A DNA stretch of 64,000 nucleotides from Paraburkholderia agricolaris (GTDB taxonomy: Bacteria; Pseudomonadota; Gammaproteobacteria; Burkholderiales; Burkholderiaceae): assembly GCF_009455635.1 (NCBI RefSeq), contig NZ_QPER01000002.1:3224001-3288000 (forward strand), read 5' to 3'. Positions within the stretch are counted from its first letter, which is position 1, and every line of letters starts with the position of its first letter. The position numbers and the translations under genes are program-made. The notes under the pieces are model-generated. The model was not told the DNA's origin and searched no databases. It worked only from the letters and a program-made list of their open reading frames with translations. Shown in pieces: positions 35,286 to 44,674 of this stretch.

Positions 35286-35678
35286 ATGAAACGGATTAAT
35301 CATTCATTGTCTGTGGTTCTGCTGGTCACGGCGATGACAAGCGGGCCGCTTTGGGCTCAAGGAACACCGCAAACTATCAATGCGAAACGAGTCGACGTAG
35401 TACAACTGGCGAGCGGGTATCGCGCCTCCAAGATCAACGGTTCTTCCGTCTACAACCGCAACAAGGACACGATCGGGACTATCGACGATGTGATCGTCGG
35501 TCCGGCTGATCCGACGCCGTACCTTATCCTTTCAGTGGGCGGGTTTCTGGGCATGGGGACTCATCTGGTCGCGATACCGTTCAGCAGTGTCCAGATCGTC
35601 GACAAACAAATGCGGCTACCGGATGCGACCAAAGAATCCCTGCGGGCGTTGCCCGAGTTCAAGTACGCGCCGGACTAG
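35286..35678 (+). CDS. Exported PRC-barrel domain protein
   Basis: ATG 35286 after GAGG gives a 130-residue protein; a longer frame from 35250 exists but the signal peptide starts at the second ATG. The signal MKRINHSLSVVLLVTAMTSG ends near LWAQG, then a PRC-barrel unit follows (VYNRNKDTIGTIDDVIVGPA and PYLILSVGGFLGMGTHLVAI). It should be periplasmic. It has one domain, unlike the two-domain PRC protein at 33101. Confidence 0.85.
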   Translation: MKRINHSLSVVLLVTAMTSGPLWAQGTPQTINAKRVDVVQLASGYRASKINGSSVYNRNKDTIGTIDDVIVGPADPTPYLILSVGGFLGMGTHLVAIPFSSVQIVDKQMRLPDATKESLRALPEFKYAPD

Positions 35679-35837
35679 CTCCGGGTAGTCCTCAGATGAG
35701 CTAATACTGGAGCGGTGCAAATCAGTTCCGCCGTGCGGCCAAAGCGCATACGCGCGGCCGCCGCCGTCAAGATTGCCTGCGCGTCGCAGCATCGTCCCCG
35801 GGTACCGGCAAAGGTCAGCACAGTGCCATGCCGTCGC

Positions 35838-36068
35838 TCAAGCGTACTCGCGGGGGCGAAATGAAAACTCCGCAAAGGCATCAATCCCGCTTAGTTCGGC
35901 GCGACGGCACCAATCCTGCAACTGAAGGAGCAACTGCTCACACGGCACATTGGAGCGGTCCCACATCGCCATGAGTTCCTCTCGCAACTCAACGCATGTA
36001 GGCAGCTTCTGGTCGCCGTCGCGCCGCAATGCCGGAGGTTGCCGAACGAGGGCCGCGCTCCCGCGCAC
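35838..36068 (-). pseudogene. Possible C-terminal remnant of a fatty-acid desaturase
   Basis: The minus-strand frame contains LREELMAMWDRSNVPCEQLL, then a helix-like LQDWCRRAELSGIDAFAEF stretch, and ends in REYA. This recalls the C-terminal tail of delta-9 acyl-CoA desaturases in Burkholderia (from memory). The His-box core of a desaturase is absent, so if the assignment is right this is a fragment left directly downstream of the second Crp-type gene. It could instead be a small unknown gene. Confidence 0.35.
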
Positions 36069-36080
36069 ATCATAGGTGGC

Positions 36081-36800
36081 CTATAGCGCTCTCAAGTCTG
36101 GCAACAGGCGGTCGAATTCCCGCTTCACCACCCCGTAGCATTCACACACGCGCTTTTCAAGCCCCGGTCGATCCAGCACTTCGATGTGACCGTGGCTGTA
36201 ACGGATCAGACGGGCCTCCTGCAACTTCATCGCCGCTTCGGTGACACCGGGCCGGCGCACCCCAAGCATGTTGGCAATCAGTTCCTGAGTCATCTTCAGC
36301 TCATTGGACGGCAGGCGGTCGATGCTAAGCAGCAGCCAGCGGCACAACTGCTGGTCGATCGAATGATGCCGGTTGCACACCGCGGTCTGCGCCATCTGGG
36401 TGATTAGTGCCTGGGTATAGCGCAGCAGCAGTCGCTGCATTGGGCCGGCACGATGAAACTCCTCCTTAAGAATGCGAGCCTCCAGCCGGTACGCCTTCCC
36501 CGCGCTCTGCACAACAGCCCGGCTTGGCGTGGTGTCGCCGCCCATGAAGAGAGCAATGCCCACCACCCCCTCATTGCCAACGATCGCAATCTCGCCGGAC
36601 GCGCCGTCTTCCATTACATACAGCAGAGAAACAATCGCAGTGGACGGGAAATAGACGTGATCGAGGCGGTCACCGGATTCGTAGACAACCTGACCCAGCG
36701 GCATATCCATTTGCACCACGTGCGGTCCGATACGGGCCCATTCTGCTTCAGGCAACACGGCAAGCAGATGGTTGTCGCGAGGTTGATTGATACTCGACAT
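36081..36800 (-). CDS. Crp/Fnr-family regulator, paralogue 2
   Basis: ATG 36800 gives 239 residues, equal in length to paralogues 1 and 3, and leaves out an upstream extension with no family match. It has a cyclic-nucleotide-type barrel (MPLGQVVYESGDRLDHVYFP) and a Crp-type HTH (ELIANMLGVRRPGVTEAAMK). It differs from paralogue 1 at scattered positions, including the residue after GVRR in the recognition region. A GGGGGTG ribosome site precedes the start. It lies downstream of the large sensor kinase on the same strand, 141 bp away. Confidence 0.9.
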   Translation of the reverse strand: MSSINQPRDNHLLAVLPEAEWARIGPHVVQMDMPLGQVVYESGDRLDHVYFPSTAIVSLLYVMEDGASGEIAIVGNEGVVGIALFMGGDTTPSRAVVQSAGKAYRLEARILKEEFHRAGPMQRLLLRYTQALITQMAQTAVCNRHHSIDQQLCRWLLLSIDRLPSNELKMTQELIANMLGVRRPGVTEAAMKLQEARLIRYSHGHIEVLDRPGLEKRVCECYGVVKREFDRLLPDLRAL

Positions 36801-36941
36801 GAGACACCCCCGAAATCGCGAAAGAAGTGGCGTCGTATTCGTAAGATTGCGATAAGGAAGATAGGCAAGCGCAGTTGCCCCCCAGTCCATAACAGATTAT
36901 ATGGCGGCACAGAACCGGCGGCACATCCAGGCGCCAGAGCG

Positions 36942-39900
36942 CTAGCCGTGCCTATCGCTCGCGGTTCCCTCTGTCCCCGTGGCAATTACCCTGAGCAAGG
37001 CTTCATAGTCGACCGGCTTGGTCAGATGATGGTCGAACCCAGCCTCGGCCGACCTGCGGCGATCTGCCGGCAGTCCGTAGCCGGTAGTGGCGACCAGCAT
37101 TGCGTTTCGATTGGCTCTGGATTCGCGTAGCCTTCTCGCTACCTCGTAACCGTCCATGCCGGCGAGTCCAATGTCGAGAAGTACGACATCGGGATTGAAA
37201 GTTTCCGCCACGCTGATTCCCAAAACCCCTTCCAGGCTGGTTTCGACCCGATGGCCGTCATTCGTCAGAAGCATTGCCAGCGCCTCGCTCGCATCCGCGT
37301 TGTCGTCAATGATGAGAATCCGCTTTGGACGCACGGCAACGGGTGTCGGCTGCGTATTCATCCGCTCCCCGGTGACGAGCCCCAGGTCAAGTGGCAGATC
37401 GACGACGAATTCACTGCCGGTCCGACCGTCGCTGATGGCCCGAACCGAGCCGCTGTGCAACTCGACCAGCCGCCGCACTACCGACAGGCCCACACCAAGG
37501 CCGTTCTGGCGCTGACTATCGGATACGGGTCCTTGAACGAACATGTCGAAAAGGCTTCCCAGCATCGAGGACGGGATACCTCTTCCATTGTCCTTGATGC
37601 TGAGCGAAAGCCGATGGGCCTTTCTGGTTGCCCGCAACTGTATGGATCCACCCGGCGCGGTATATTTCGCGGCATTGATCACGATATTCTCGACGACCTG
37701 TGACAGGCGTGTCGGGTCCGCGTTCAGCCAGACGGGCTCTTCCGGCAAGGAGACGGACAGCGTATGACGACGCTCATCAACAATGGGCTGACAAACCTCG
37801 ATTGCGCTCTGAATGATTGTTTTGAGCAGAACCGTCTGTCGATTCAACTCGATACTGCCACTTGTTATCCTGGAGATATCGAGCATGTCGTTCACGAGGC
37901 GCATCATCGCGCTACCCTGCCGTTGTACGACGCCGGCGGCCCAGGTCTTCTGGGGATTCGCGACCGTTTCCGACACGAGCAGACTTCCTGCGGAGACCAG
38001 GGCCGCAAGTGGGTTACGCAGTTCATGGCCGAGCGTTGCCAGAAATTCGTTTTTCCGCCGGTCGGCCAACGCCAACTGCTCAGCGCGCTCGCGAAGATGA
38101 GCATTGCTCGCGCTGCGGTTAACGAGGTCGCGCTCAGTCGATGAAACCGCAATAGCGTTGCCCCCGTTGTCCGACAGGACCGACAGCGTCAGCCAAATAT
38201 CGATCACGCGCCCGTCCTTCGTTACCCGCTGTGTTTCGTAGGAATGCAGCGCCTCGTTGTGCTCAGCATGACGGATGAAGTCGAGATGATCCTGCCTGGC
38301 ACCGCGCGGCACCAGGTCGGAGACTGTCATGCCCAACGCTTCGATCTCGCTATAGCCATACATTGAGCCCGCAGCGCGGTTCCAAGCGAGAAAACGGCCT
38401 TTGAGGTCGAATACCGTCACGGCGTCGTTTGAATCCTGAACCACCGCCGCAAGGCGCCGGGCGCGTTCGTCGGCCAGCTTGACGTGGGTAATATCGGTCC
38501 AGGTGACCACGACGCCAGCAGGCGGCGCTTCGCGAACCGTAATATATGGCGTAACACGGCGAACATACCATTCCGCAGTCGCGGTTTCGATTTCCTTGTC
38601 GACCTTCTGATCGAAGCCCTGCAGTATCCGGTCGACTTCTGAAGATAAAGCGTCGCCGAGCGGGTTGCCGAGGACGTCTACTATTCTGCGTCCGATGTCA
38701 GGTGGCCCAAGTCCCAGGATTCTCGCCGCACTGGGGGTAAATCGTCTGATCAGACTCTGTCGGTCGAGAAGCAGCGTCGCGATATCCGTGCTGGCCAGCA
38801 GATTTGTGACGTCCTCGTTGAGGAGCTCCATCTGATGAATCTTCAGCTCAAGCTGGGAATTGAGGGCATTCAACTGTTCGTTGACAGTCTGCAGTTCCTC
38901 TTTCGAGGTTTCAAGCTCTTCGTTCGCGGAGCGCAGCTCCTCGTTCATCGAAAGGATTTCTTCGTTCGATACCCGCAATTCGCTGTTGCTCTCTTCTAGC
39001 TCCTCGATCGTGCTGCCGAGCTCCACCTGTGTGGTGCGCAATTCGCTCTCGAGGTGCCAGAGGTCGGAGTCGGCGCCCGAGGGGGCTGTCGATACAGGCC
39101 GGTCAACCGTCGGCAACCTGGCGAAGAGAACAAGCAATGCCTTGCCGGCGTGGGTCGTGTCGAACGATCTCGTCACCGTGATTTTCACCGCGGGCGCGCC
39201 TCCGTCAGCAACGACTTCACTGACCGGTGAGCCTCCCTGATCCTGCGTTGCCCGGCGCAATACAATCCGCAGTTTGAGGCGCAGGCCTTCGCGCGCCATG
39301 TCGAGAATGTTGCCGGTGGGCTCACCTGCCGGTTGCGTCAGATATTCGTCCGTCGAGCCGCTCACGTAGAGCACCTGGTGGGAGGAATTGATGAGTACCG
39401 ATGCGGCATGGTGCTCTTCGAGCAAGGTGGCGTTGACCAGTTCCGCATAACCTTTGCTGCGGACCCCGATACGGCTCGCTGGTGGGAATTCCTCGCGGCG
39501 TGTCGTTCTGGCGGAAAACCGGTAGCCACTGGGTGCCGACGTCACGGCCGGACTGCGTTGATAAATCCTCCAGGCTCTGGACACCTCCCTGAATTGTGTC
39601 GAATCGGGGTCGGTACTCTCCGAACGGCCAAGAAACAGATAGCGCGTCGGATTAAGCGCGAAGTGGAACAGCTCGAACACCCGTTGCTGCGCTTCCGGTT
39701 CGAGGTAGATCAGCAGGTTCCGGCAACTGATCAGATCGACCCGGGAAAACGGCGGGTCGGCAATCAGGTTCTGCGGAGTAAACAAAACCGTTTCACGAAG
39801 TTCCTGCCGGATCTGGAATCCGTCGTTGTGAGCCTGAAAGAATCGCTCGAGCCGCGCCTCACCAACCGGTGACGCCACGCTGGATGAATAGACGCCCTGC

Positions 39901-40988
39901 CGTGCGCGCGCCAGCGCCACCCGATTCACATCAGAGGCAAGGATCATGAACGGGCGCGTTGCCTGCCGCTTCTCGATTTCTTCAGTCAGCAACATGGCCA
40001 TCGAATAAGCCTCTTCGCCCGTTGCACACCCGGGCACCCATACTCGAACCGGCTGCTCGCTTTCTGGCTCGTCGAGAAGTGCGGCCAGAACGCGATCGGA
40101 TAATGCGGTCCAGGCATCGGGATCGCGGAAGAACTCCGTCACACCGATCATCATGTCCAGGCTAAGCGCCTGAGCCTCCTCTACCGAAGCTTTCAGGACG
40201 TCGCAATACGCGTCCAGGCTGTCGACCCGGTTGACCGTCATGCGACGGGCAATGCGACGTTGAAGCGTCCCCCGTTTGTAGCCCCTGAAATCCGAGCCGG
40301 AAACAGCGAGTGCTCTGAGCACTGGTTCGAGATCAACCGGCTGTGCAGGATCAACCGCGACCTGTGGCATCCCGCGCGCGGATCGTCTGATGTAATCGAA
40401 CAGCGCAGCAGGCAGTTGTTCGACCGGGAGCACGTAGTCCACCAACCCCGTGGCGATTGCGTAGTTTGGCATTGCGCTGTGCTCGGCCGTTTCCGGCGTT
40501 TGCGCCATCACCATACCGCCCTCAGCCTTGATCGCTCTAAGACCTGCCGAGCCGTCCGCGTTCGCGCCCGTGAGCACAATCCCGATAGCACGATCATGCT
40601 GGTCAGCGGCCAGCGACGTAAAAAACTCGTCGATTGGCATGGGGATTGCTGGACGATCAACGACGGCACGCAGTCGAAAAGTGTGCTGTTCAATCACCAC
40701 CGACACTTTCGGCGGAATGACGTAGACCTGCCCCGCACGCAATCGTGCGCCGTCTTCGATCGCTGACACGGGTAAAAGGGTGTCTTTGGCCAGCAAGGCC
40801 GGCAGATGGCTGTCAGAACCCGGCGCCAGATGAACAACGATCACAAAGGCGACGTCGTCCGGAATCGCCGAGGCCGAACTAAAAAAGAGGCTCAGTGCAT
40901 GAAGGGCACCGGCCGACGCACCAATCGCGACTATTCGAGGAGCAACTGCCAGGTCGGGCGCAGTAAAAGTGTTATTGGAATCATTCAT
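36942..40988 (-). CDS. CheB-CheR-PAS hybrid histidine kinase with receiver domain
   Basis: 1348 residues. In order: CheB methylesterase (about 12-195; VAIGASAGALHALSLFF), CheR N-terminal and methyltransferase domains (about 210-470; WVPGCATGEEAYSMAMLL), a Glu/Leu-rich coiled coil (about 645-730; NSELRVSNEEILSMNEELRS), PAS domains (about 735-965), HisKA with phospho-His in LATLGHELRNPLAAL, HATPase (ENIVINAAKYT, DNGRGIPSS), and a receiver (about 1225-1345; VVLLDIGLAGMDGYEVARR). It is a signal hub with no chemotaxis genes nearby. It is divergent from the third Crp-type gene. Confidence 0.93.
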   Translation of the reverse strand: MNDSNNTFTAPDLAVAPRIVAIGASAGALHALSLFFSSASAIPDDVAFVIVVHLAPGSDSHLPALLAKDTLLPVSAIEDGARLRAGQVYVIPPKVSVVIEQHTFRLRAVVDRPAIPMPIDEFFTSLAADQHDRAIGIVLTGANADGSAGLRAIKAEGGMVMAQTPETAEHSAMPNYAIATGLVDYVLPVEQLPAALFDYIRRSARGMPQVAVDPAQPVDLEPVLRALAVSGSDFRGYKRGTLQRRIARRMTVNRVDSLDAYCDVLKASVEEAQALSLDMMIGVTEFFRDPDAWTALSDRVLAALLDEPESEQPVRVWVPGCATGEEAYSMAMLLTEEIEKRQATRPFMILASDVNRVALARARQGVYSSSVASPVGEARLERFFQAHNDGFQIRQELRETVLFTPQNLIADPPFSRVDLISCRNLLIYLEPEAQQRVFELFHFALNPTRYLFLGRSESTDPDSTQFREVSRAWRIYQRSPAVTSAPSGYRFSARTTRREEFPPASRIGVRSKGYAELVNATLLEEHHAASVLINSSHQVLYVSGSTDEYLTQPAGEPTGNILDMAREGLRLKLRIVLRRATQDQGGSPVSEVVADGGAPAVKITVTRSFDTTHAGKALLVLFARLPTVDRPVSTAPSGADSDLWHLESELRTTQVELGSTIEELEESNSELRVSNEEILSMNEELRSANEELETSKEELQTVNEQLNALNSQLELKIHQMELLNEDVTNLLASTDIATLLLDRQSLIRRFTPSAARILGLGPPDIGRRIVDVLGNPLGDALSSEVDRILQGFDQKVDKEIETATAEWYVRRVTPYITVREAPPAGVVVTWTDITHVKLADERARRLAAVVQDSNDAVTVFDLKGRFLAWNRAAGSMYGYSEIEALGMTVSDLVPRGARQDHLDFIRHAEHNEALHSYETQRVTKDGRVIDIWLTLSVLSDNGGNAIAVSSTERDLVNRSASNAHLRERAEQLALADRRKNEFLATLGHELRNPLAALVSAGSLLVSETVANPQKTWAAGVVQRQGSAMMRLVNDMLDISRITSGSIELNRQTVLLKTIIQSAIEVCQPIVDERRHTLSVSLPEEPVWLNADPTRLSQVVENIVINAAKYTAPGGSIQLRATRKAHRLSLSIKDNGRGIPSSMLGSLFDMFVQGPVSDSQRQNGLGVGLSVVRRLVELHSGSVRAISDGRTGSEFVVDLPLDLGLVTGERMNTQPTPVAVRPKRILIIDDNADASEALAMLLTNDGHRVETSLEGVLGISVAETFNPDVVLLDIGLAGMDGYEVARRLRESRANRNAMLVATTGYGLPADRRRSAEAGFDHHLTKPVDYEALLRVIATGTEGTASDRHG

Positions 40989-41253
40989 GGCGCGCCGCTG
41001 GAGACTGCTGGAGTGCCAGTGTAGCGCTTATTACACAGCGATTGTTCGAGCTTCCAGCGGACGAGCATTTCGCGTATATCGGCGCGCGTCGCAAATGGGC
41101 AAGCGCGAAAGCGCATGGGAGGTGAAACGGGCTAACGACTCCAGGTTCTACGTACCACGCACGGTGCTTCGGATTTCAGCATTGATGTGTCACTCGTCGG
41201 AACAGAACGACGAACCGACAAGATTTTCAGACGACCCCTGAGGGAAGCAGTAC

Positions 41254-41973
41254 ATGTTGAAGGAAGATCATCGAACCGGCAATCACCTGCTCGCGGTACT
41301 GGACGAGGCGGAGTGGGCACGTATTGCACCGCATCTGGTACCCGTGGAGCTGTCATTGGGACAGGTCATCTACGAGGCTGGCGACCCGCTCGACCATGTC
41401 TATTTCCCATCAACATCCATCGTGTCGTTGCTGTACGTATTGGAAAGCGGCGCATCCGCTGAAATTGCCATTGTGGGAAACGAAGGGATCGTCGGCATTG
41501 CCCTCTTCATGGGCGGTGAGACCATGCCAAACCGTGCAGTAGTCCAAAGCGCAGGACGAGCGTATCGACTGAATGCTGACGTGCTGAAAGGGGAATTCCA
41601 TCGCGCGGGTGCGGTACAACGCCTGTTGCTGCGCTATACCCAGGCATTGATCACGCAGATGGCGCAGACCGCCGTGTGCAACCGGCACCACTCAATTGAC
41701 CAGCAACTCTGCCGGTGGCTGCTGCTAAGCCTTGATCGTCTAACCTCGAACGAACTGACGATGACGCAGGAACTGATCGCCAACATGCTCGGTGTTCGGC
41801 GAGCCGGCGTGACGGAAGCGGCCTTGAAACTGCAGGACGCCGGGCTTATCCATTACAGCTATGGCCGCATTGAAGTCCTAGACCGGCCTGGGCTCGAACT
41901 GCGGGTGTGTGAGTGCTATCGCGTTGTCAAGCGAGAGTGCGAAAGACTGCTGCCGAATCTGAAGGCCATGTGA
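41254..41973 (+). CDS. Crp/Fnr-family regulator, paralogue 3
   Basis: 239 residues. The barrel (LSLGQVIYEAGDPLDHVYFP) and HTH (ELIANMLGVRRAGVTEAALK) match paralogues 1 and 2, with the most divergence at the N-terminus (MLKEDHRTGNHLLAVLDEAE). Like the others it lacks Fnr-type cysteines. It is transcribed away from the CheB-CheR kinase gene with a 265-bp promoter gap between them. The three paralogues could compete for the same sites (inference). Confidence 0.9.
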   Translation: MLKEDHRTGNHLLAVLDEAEWARIAPHLVPVELSLGQVIYEAGDPLDHVYFPSTSIVSLLYVLESGASAEIAIVGNEGIVGIALFMGGETMPNRAVVQSAGRAYRLNADVLKGEFHRAGAVQRLLLRYTQALITQMAQTAVCNRHHSIDQQLCRWLLLSLDRLTSNELTMTQELIANMLGVRRAGVTEAALKLQDAGLIHYSYGRIEVLDRPGLELRVCECYRVVKRECERLLPNLKAM

Positions 41974-42298
41974 CGGGTTCAGCGTTCAGTAAGCTCGCGG
42001 GAACGCTCTCCCCGCACGGATCAATCTCGACGCGACCGCCCTGTTGAATCGAGTGCCAACCCTCCTTCGAGGAGGGGCAGTTCATCCTGCGCGAGCCGCC
42101 GTTCGAGAAAGCAAAGCGAGCGACTGTTCCTGGTCGAGCTCAGTTTGATGATGAGCGGCCCAGTATGACCCGTTGCAGCCGGGCGGCTGCCCGTCAAGGT
42201 CGCGCGATCTCAAGCCCATATAGGACGTTCACCCATCTTCCTACCCATACTTCGTGTGGAAATTGTGCGGGATCGTAGCGGAAGCAGCAAGCACGTCG

Positions 42299-42497
42299 TT
42301 ACCCATTGACTGCTTTGAAATCAGCGCTCTGGCGGCCTGGAAAAGCCCAAGAGTCACAACGTCGACGATAGCCTGAAGGAGCGCCCACAAGGCGTTCCGG
42401 CGGAAGGCAGCCCCCTCCAACAATTGACCGCAATGCTCGGCCAGGTATGACTCCCGCTCTGCCCGAACACGGCCTACTCATCATCTTACCCATACTC
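42299..42497. repeat. Dispersed intergenic repeat, copy B
   Basis: The core runs from CGTCGACGATAGCC (42360) to TTACCCATAC (42495), in the same orientation as copies A and C. It shares AAGGCGTTCCGGCGGAAGGC and CTCCCGCTCTGCCCGAACAC with copy A. It carries the same longer GGAGCGCCCACAAGG piece as copy C. Confidence 0.85.
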
Positions 42498-42821
42498 CAA
42501 GCTCAATGGAGCTACAGACTCGAAACCGGCACGCATGGCGCTTCCGATCCTGTCGTCGTGTCGCGCTATCTCAAATGCCCACTCGAGATTGATAACCACC
42601 CGCCGCAAAGCCAACGCTAAGCTTTGCTTGGGCCAATTTTGGCCCCGATACCGTCCGCGACACCGGCATTTCTTTCTGGCACTCGACGGCCTTAGGTTGT
42701 CTCGACTGCGGCGACGATTTTCATTGTCCAACCGCCGCTCGCCTAACTACGTCGGCCGGCGGACGCGCGCCTGAGCCGACTTTGCTTTGGCATGTTGATG
42801 TAGGCATGCGCCCTCACTGCA

Positions 42822-42866
42822 CCACAGCGGTCGTTCAACAACGGCAATCTCGAACGACCGCTGTGG
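42822..42866. repeat. Long perfect inverted repeat (possible structured RNA or terminator-like element)
   Basis: Arms CCACAGCGGTCGTTC (42822-42836) and GAACGACCGCTGTGG (42852-42866) are a perfect 15-bp stem with a 15-nt loop. Outer GTTGATG (42794-42800) and CATCAAC (42867-42873) add a second pairing block with a 21-nt bulge on one side. No T-run follows. No gene is adjacent on either side. Confidence 0.6.
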
Positions 42867-43121
42867 CATCAACGAACGCGTACTCTCGACCCGTTGCGAA
42901 CGGTAGCCACTTCTCGCCTATAACGAACGCCTTCGAGCTAGACTGGCCGCTCGCCAATGCGAACACCGAGACGAATGCGTAACCGCGATCGTCATTCAAA
43001 CAGCTTTGCTCCTTTAAGCCTGCGACGAGAATTGCGGAATCGAGCGCGAACCACTACCTACTGATTGGGCAAGTAGGACACGCTCGTCACCTAGTTGGAA
43101 TGACTCAGCGTAGCTGAACAG

Positions 43122-44576
43122 TCAATAGTGGATGTCTGGATAACGCTCGTGCCAGGAGTGGGCTTCTTCCAGCGCAGTAGCCAGTTGCAGAAGCGTACCT
43201 TCGCCGCCGAGCGGGCCGACGAACTGAACACCGATCGGGAGTCCCGCACTGCTGGTGTACAACGGCAGCGAAATGCCCGGTTGGCCACCGACATTGAACG
43301 GAAACAGGAACGCGGTGTCTGGCAGAAATTCGGCGTTATATGCCTCGTAGTCTCCTTTGCTCATCTGATAAGACGAACCGAGCGCGAACGCGGTACGGCG
43401 CATTACCGGCGTGATGAAAACGTCAAAAGGGGCAAGGTCCTGGGCGATATCGATGGCTGCATAGCGAATCGTGTCGATATCTTTCGCGTGCTGCAGCCCA
43501 TCAATGCTGCGCCCTTTCGCGACGTTCTCCCACGTGTAGGCCTCGACGTCGTCCCGAGTCAGCGGATGGCCGAACGTCGCAGCCGCGGCGTCGAACTGAA
43601 CCGCGGCTTGAACCGCGATCACCTGCCGGTATGCTTTCCACGCGTCTGCCGGGTTGACGGCGAGATCGTGCTCTTCGACGCTATGGCCGAGCGCTTCGAC
43701 CTGACGGGCTGTCGCCCGGACTGCTTCCGCCACCTCGGGATCGACACTGCCGCCGCCGGGAAGTGTCACGCTAAAAGCACAGCGCAGCTTGCCCGACGGC
43801 TTCAACGCGATATCGGAGAACGACTGTTCCGGCAGCGGCAGAGCATACGGCTCGCCAGCACGTGCGCCGGCGACCGCGTCAAGGTAGGCCGCGGTGTCCC
43901 GAACCGAGCGCGACAGACACAGGAACACAGCGCCCCCGTGCCAGAAATCGGCCGCTGGCGACAAGGTGATACGGCCGCGCGACGGTTTGAGTCCCACCGT
44001 TCCGCACATGGCGGCCGGCATACGGATGGAGCCGGCCCCGTCGCTTCCCTCCGCAAGCGGCACCATGCGCGAAGCGACGGCAGCGGCCGCGCCACCGCTG
44101 GAGCCGCCCGGGGTCAGTTGCGGATTCCAGGGGTTACGCGTCGGCCCGTTAAGCGCGGGCTCGGTCGTCAATGCCCAGCCGTTTTCCGGAACGTTAGTAA
44201 AGCCGAAGGGCACCAGACCGGCAGCGCGCATTCGGCGAACTGCTTCGTTATCAGCCGTTGAGACCGGATTGAATTTTTTATAGAAACGACAACTGTTGGT
44301 TGTTTGTGTGCCCGCGGCAGCCGTTGCCAGATCCTTGAGAAGAAACGGCACCCCGGCAAACGTACTGCTGAGCGACACCTGCGTCGCTTCTTTCCGGGCC
44401 TGCTCATAGGCTTTCTGAGTGACTGCGTTCAACTGGGGATTCAAAGTCTCAACCGCATCGATTGCCACCTCGAGCAGTTCGAGCGGCGAAATCTGCTTCT
44501 GCTTTATCAGCGCGGCGAGTCCGAGCGCATCGGTGCTCGCGTAAAGTTGCGCCAACTCGGTCTTGGTGCTGCTCAT
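43122..44576 (-). CDS. Amidase (amidase signature family)
   Basis: ATG 44576 follows GAAGGAG, giving 484 residues; a longer frame to 44642 is not favoured. The Ser-cisSer-Lys triad is visible: LLKDLATAAAGTQTTNS (Lys), GGSSGGAAAAVA (cis-Ser) and GSDGAGSIRMPAAMCGTVGL (nucleophile Ser). It should hydrolyse a carboxamide. It lies 99 bp downstream of a nucleoside-type MFS permease on the same strand, which may import its substrate (inference). Confidence 0.9.
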   Translation of the reverse strand: MSSTKTELAQLYASTDALGLAALIKQKQISPLELLEVAIDAVETLNPQLNAVTQKAYEQARKEATQVSLSSTFAGVPFLLKDLATAAAGTQTTNSCRFYKKFNPVSTADNEAVRRMRAAGLVPFGFTNVPENGWALTTEPALNGPTRNPWNPQLTPGGSSGGAAAAVASRMVPLAEGSDGAGSIRMPAAMCGTVGLKPSRGRITLSPAADFWHGGAVFLCLSRSVRDTAAYLDAVAGARAGEPYALPLPEQSFSDIALKPSGKLRCAFSVTLPGGGSVDPEVAEAVRATARQVEALGHSVEEHDLAVNPADAWKAYRQVIAVQAAVQFDAAAATFGHPLTRDDVEAYTWENVAKGRSIDGLQHAKDIDTIRYAAIDIAQDLAPFDVFITPVMRRTAFALGSSYQMSKGDYEAYNAEFLPDTAFLFPFNVGGQPGISLPLYTSSAGLPIGVQFVGPLGGEGTLLQLATALEEAHSWHERYPDIHY

Positions 44577-44674
44577 TTCCCTTCTCCTTTCAACTAACGT
44601 TTTTTCGGTCGTCCTTCTATGGCCGACCGTCCTGCTAATCAAAGTCGCCGTGCGTCGGGCCGATGCTCGCGCCC

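Larger units (their letters stand above)
41974..43121. other. Gene-free stretch with repeat copy B and a long inverted repeat
   Basis: About 1150 bp with no supported gene. It holds repeat copy B (42299-42497), a separate ACCCATCTTCCTACCCATAC at about 42232-42251 resembling the right end of that repeat, and an inverted repeat at 42822-42866. The remainder shows nothing recognisable. Confidence 0.6.
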
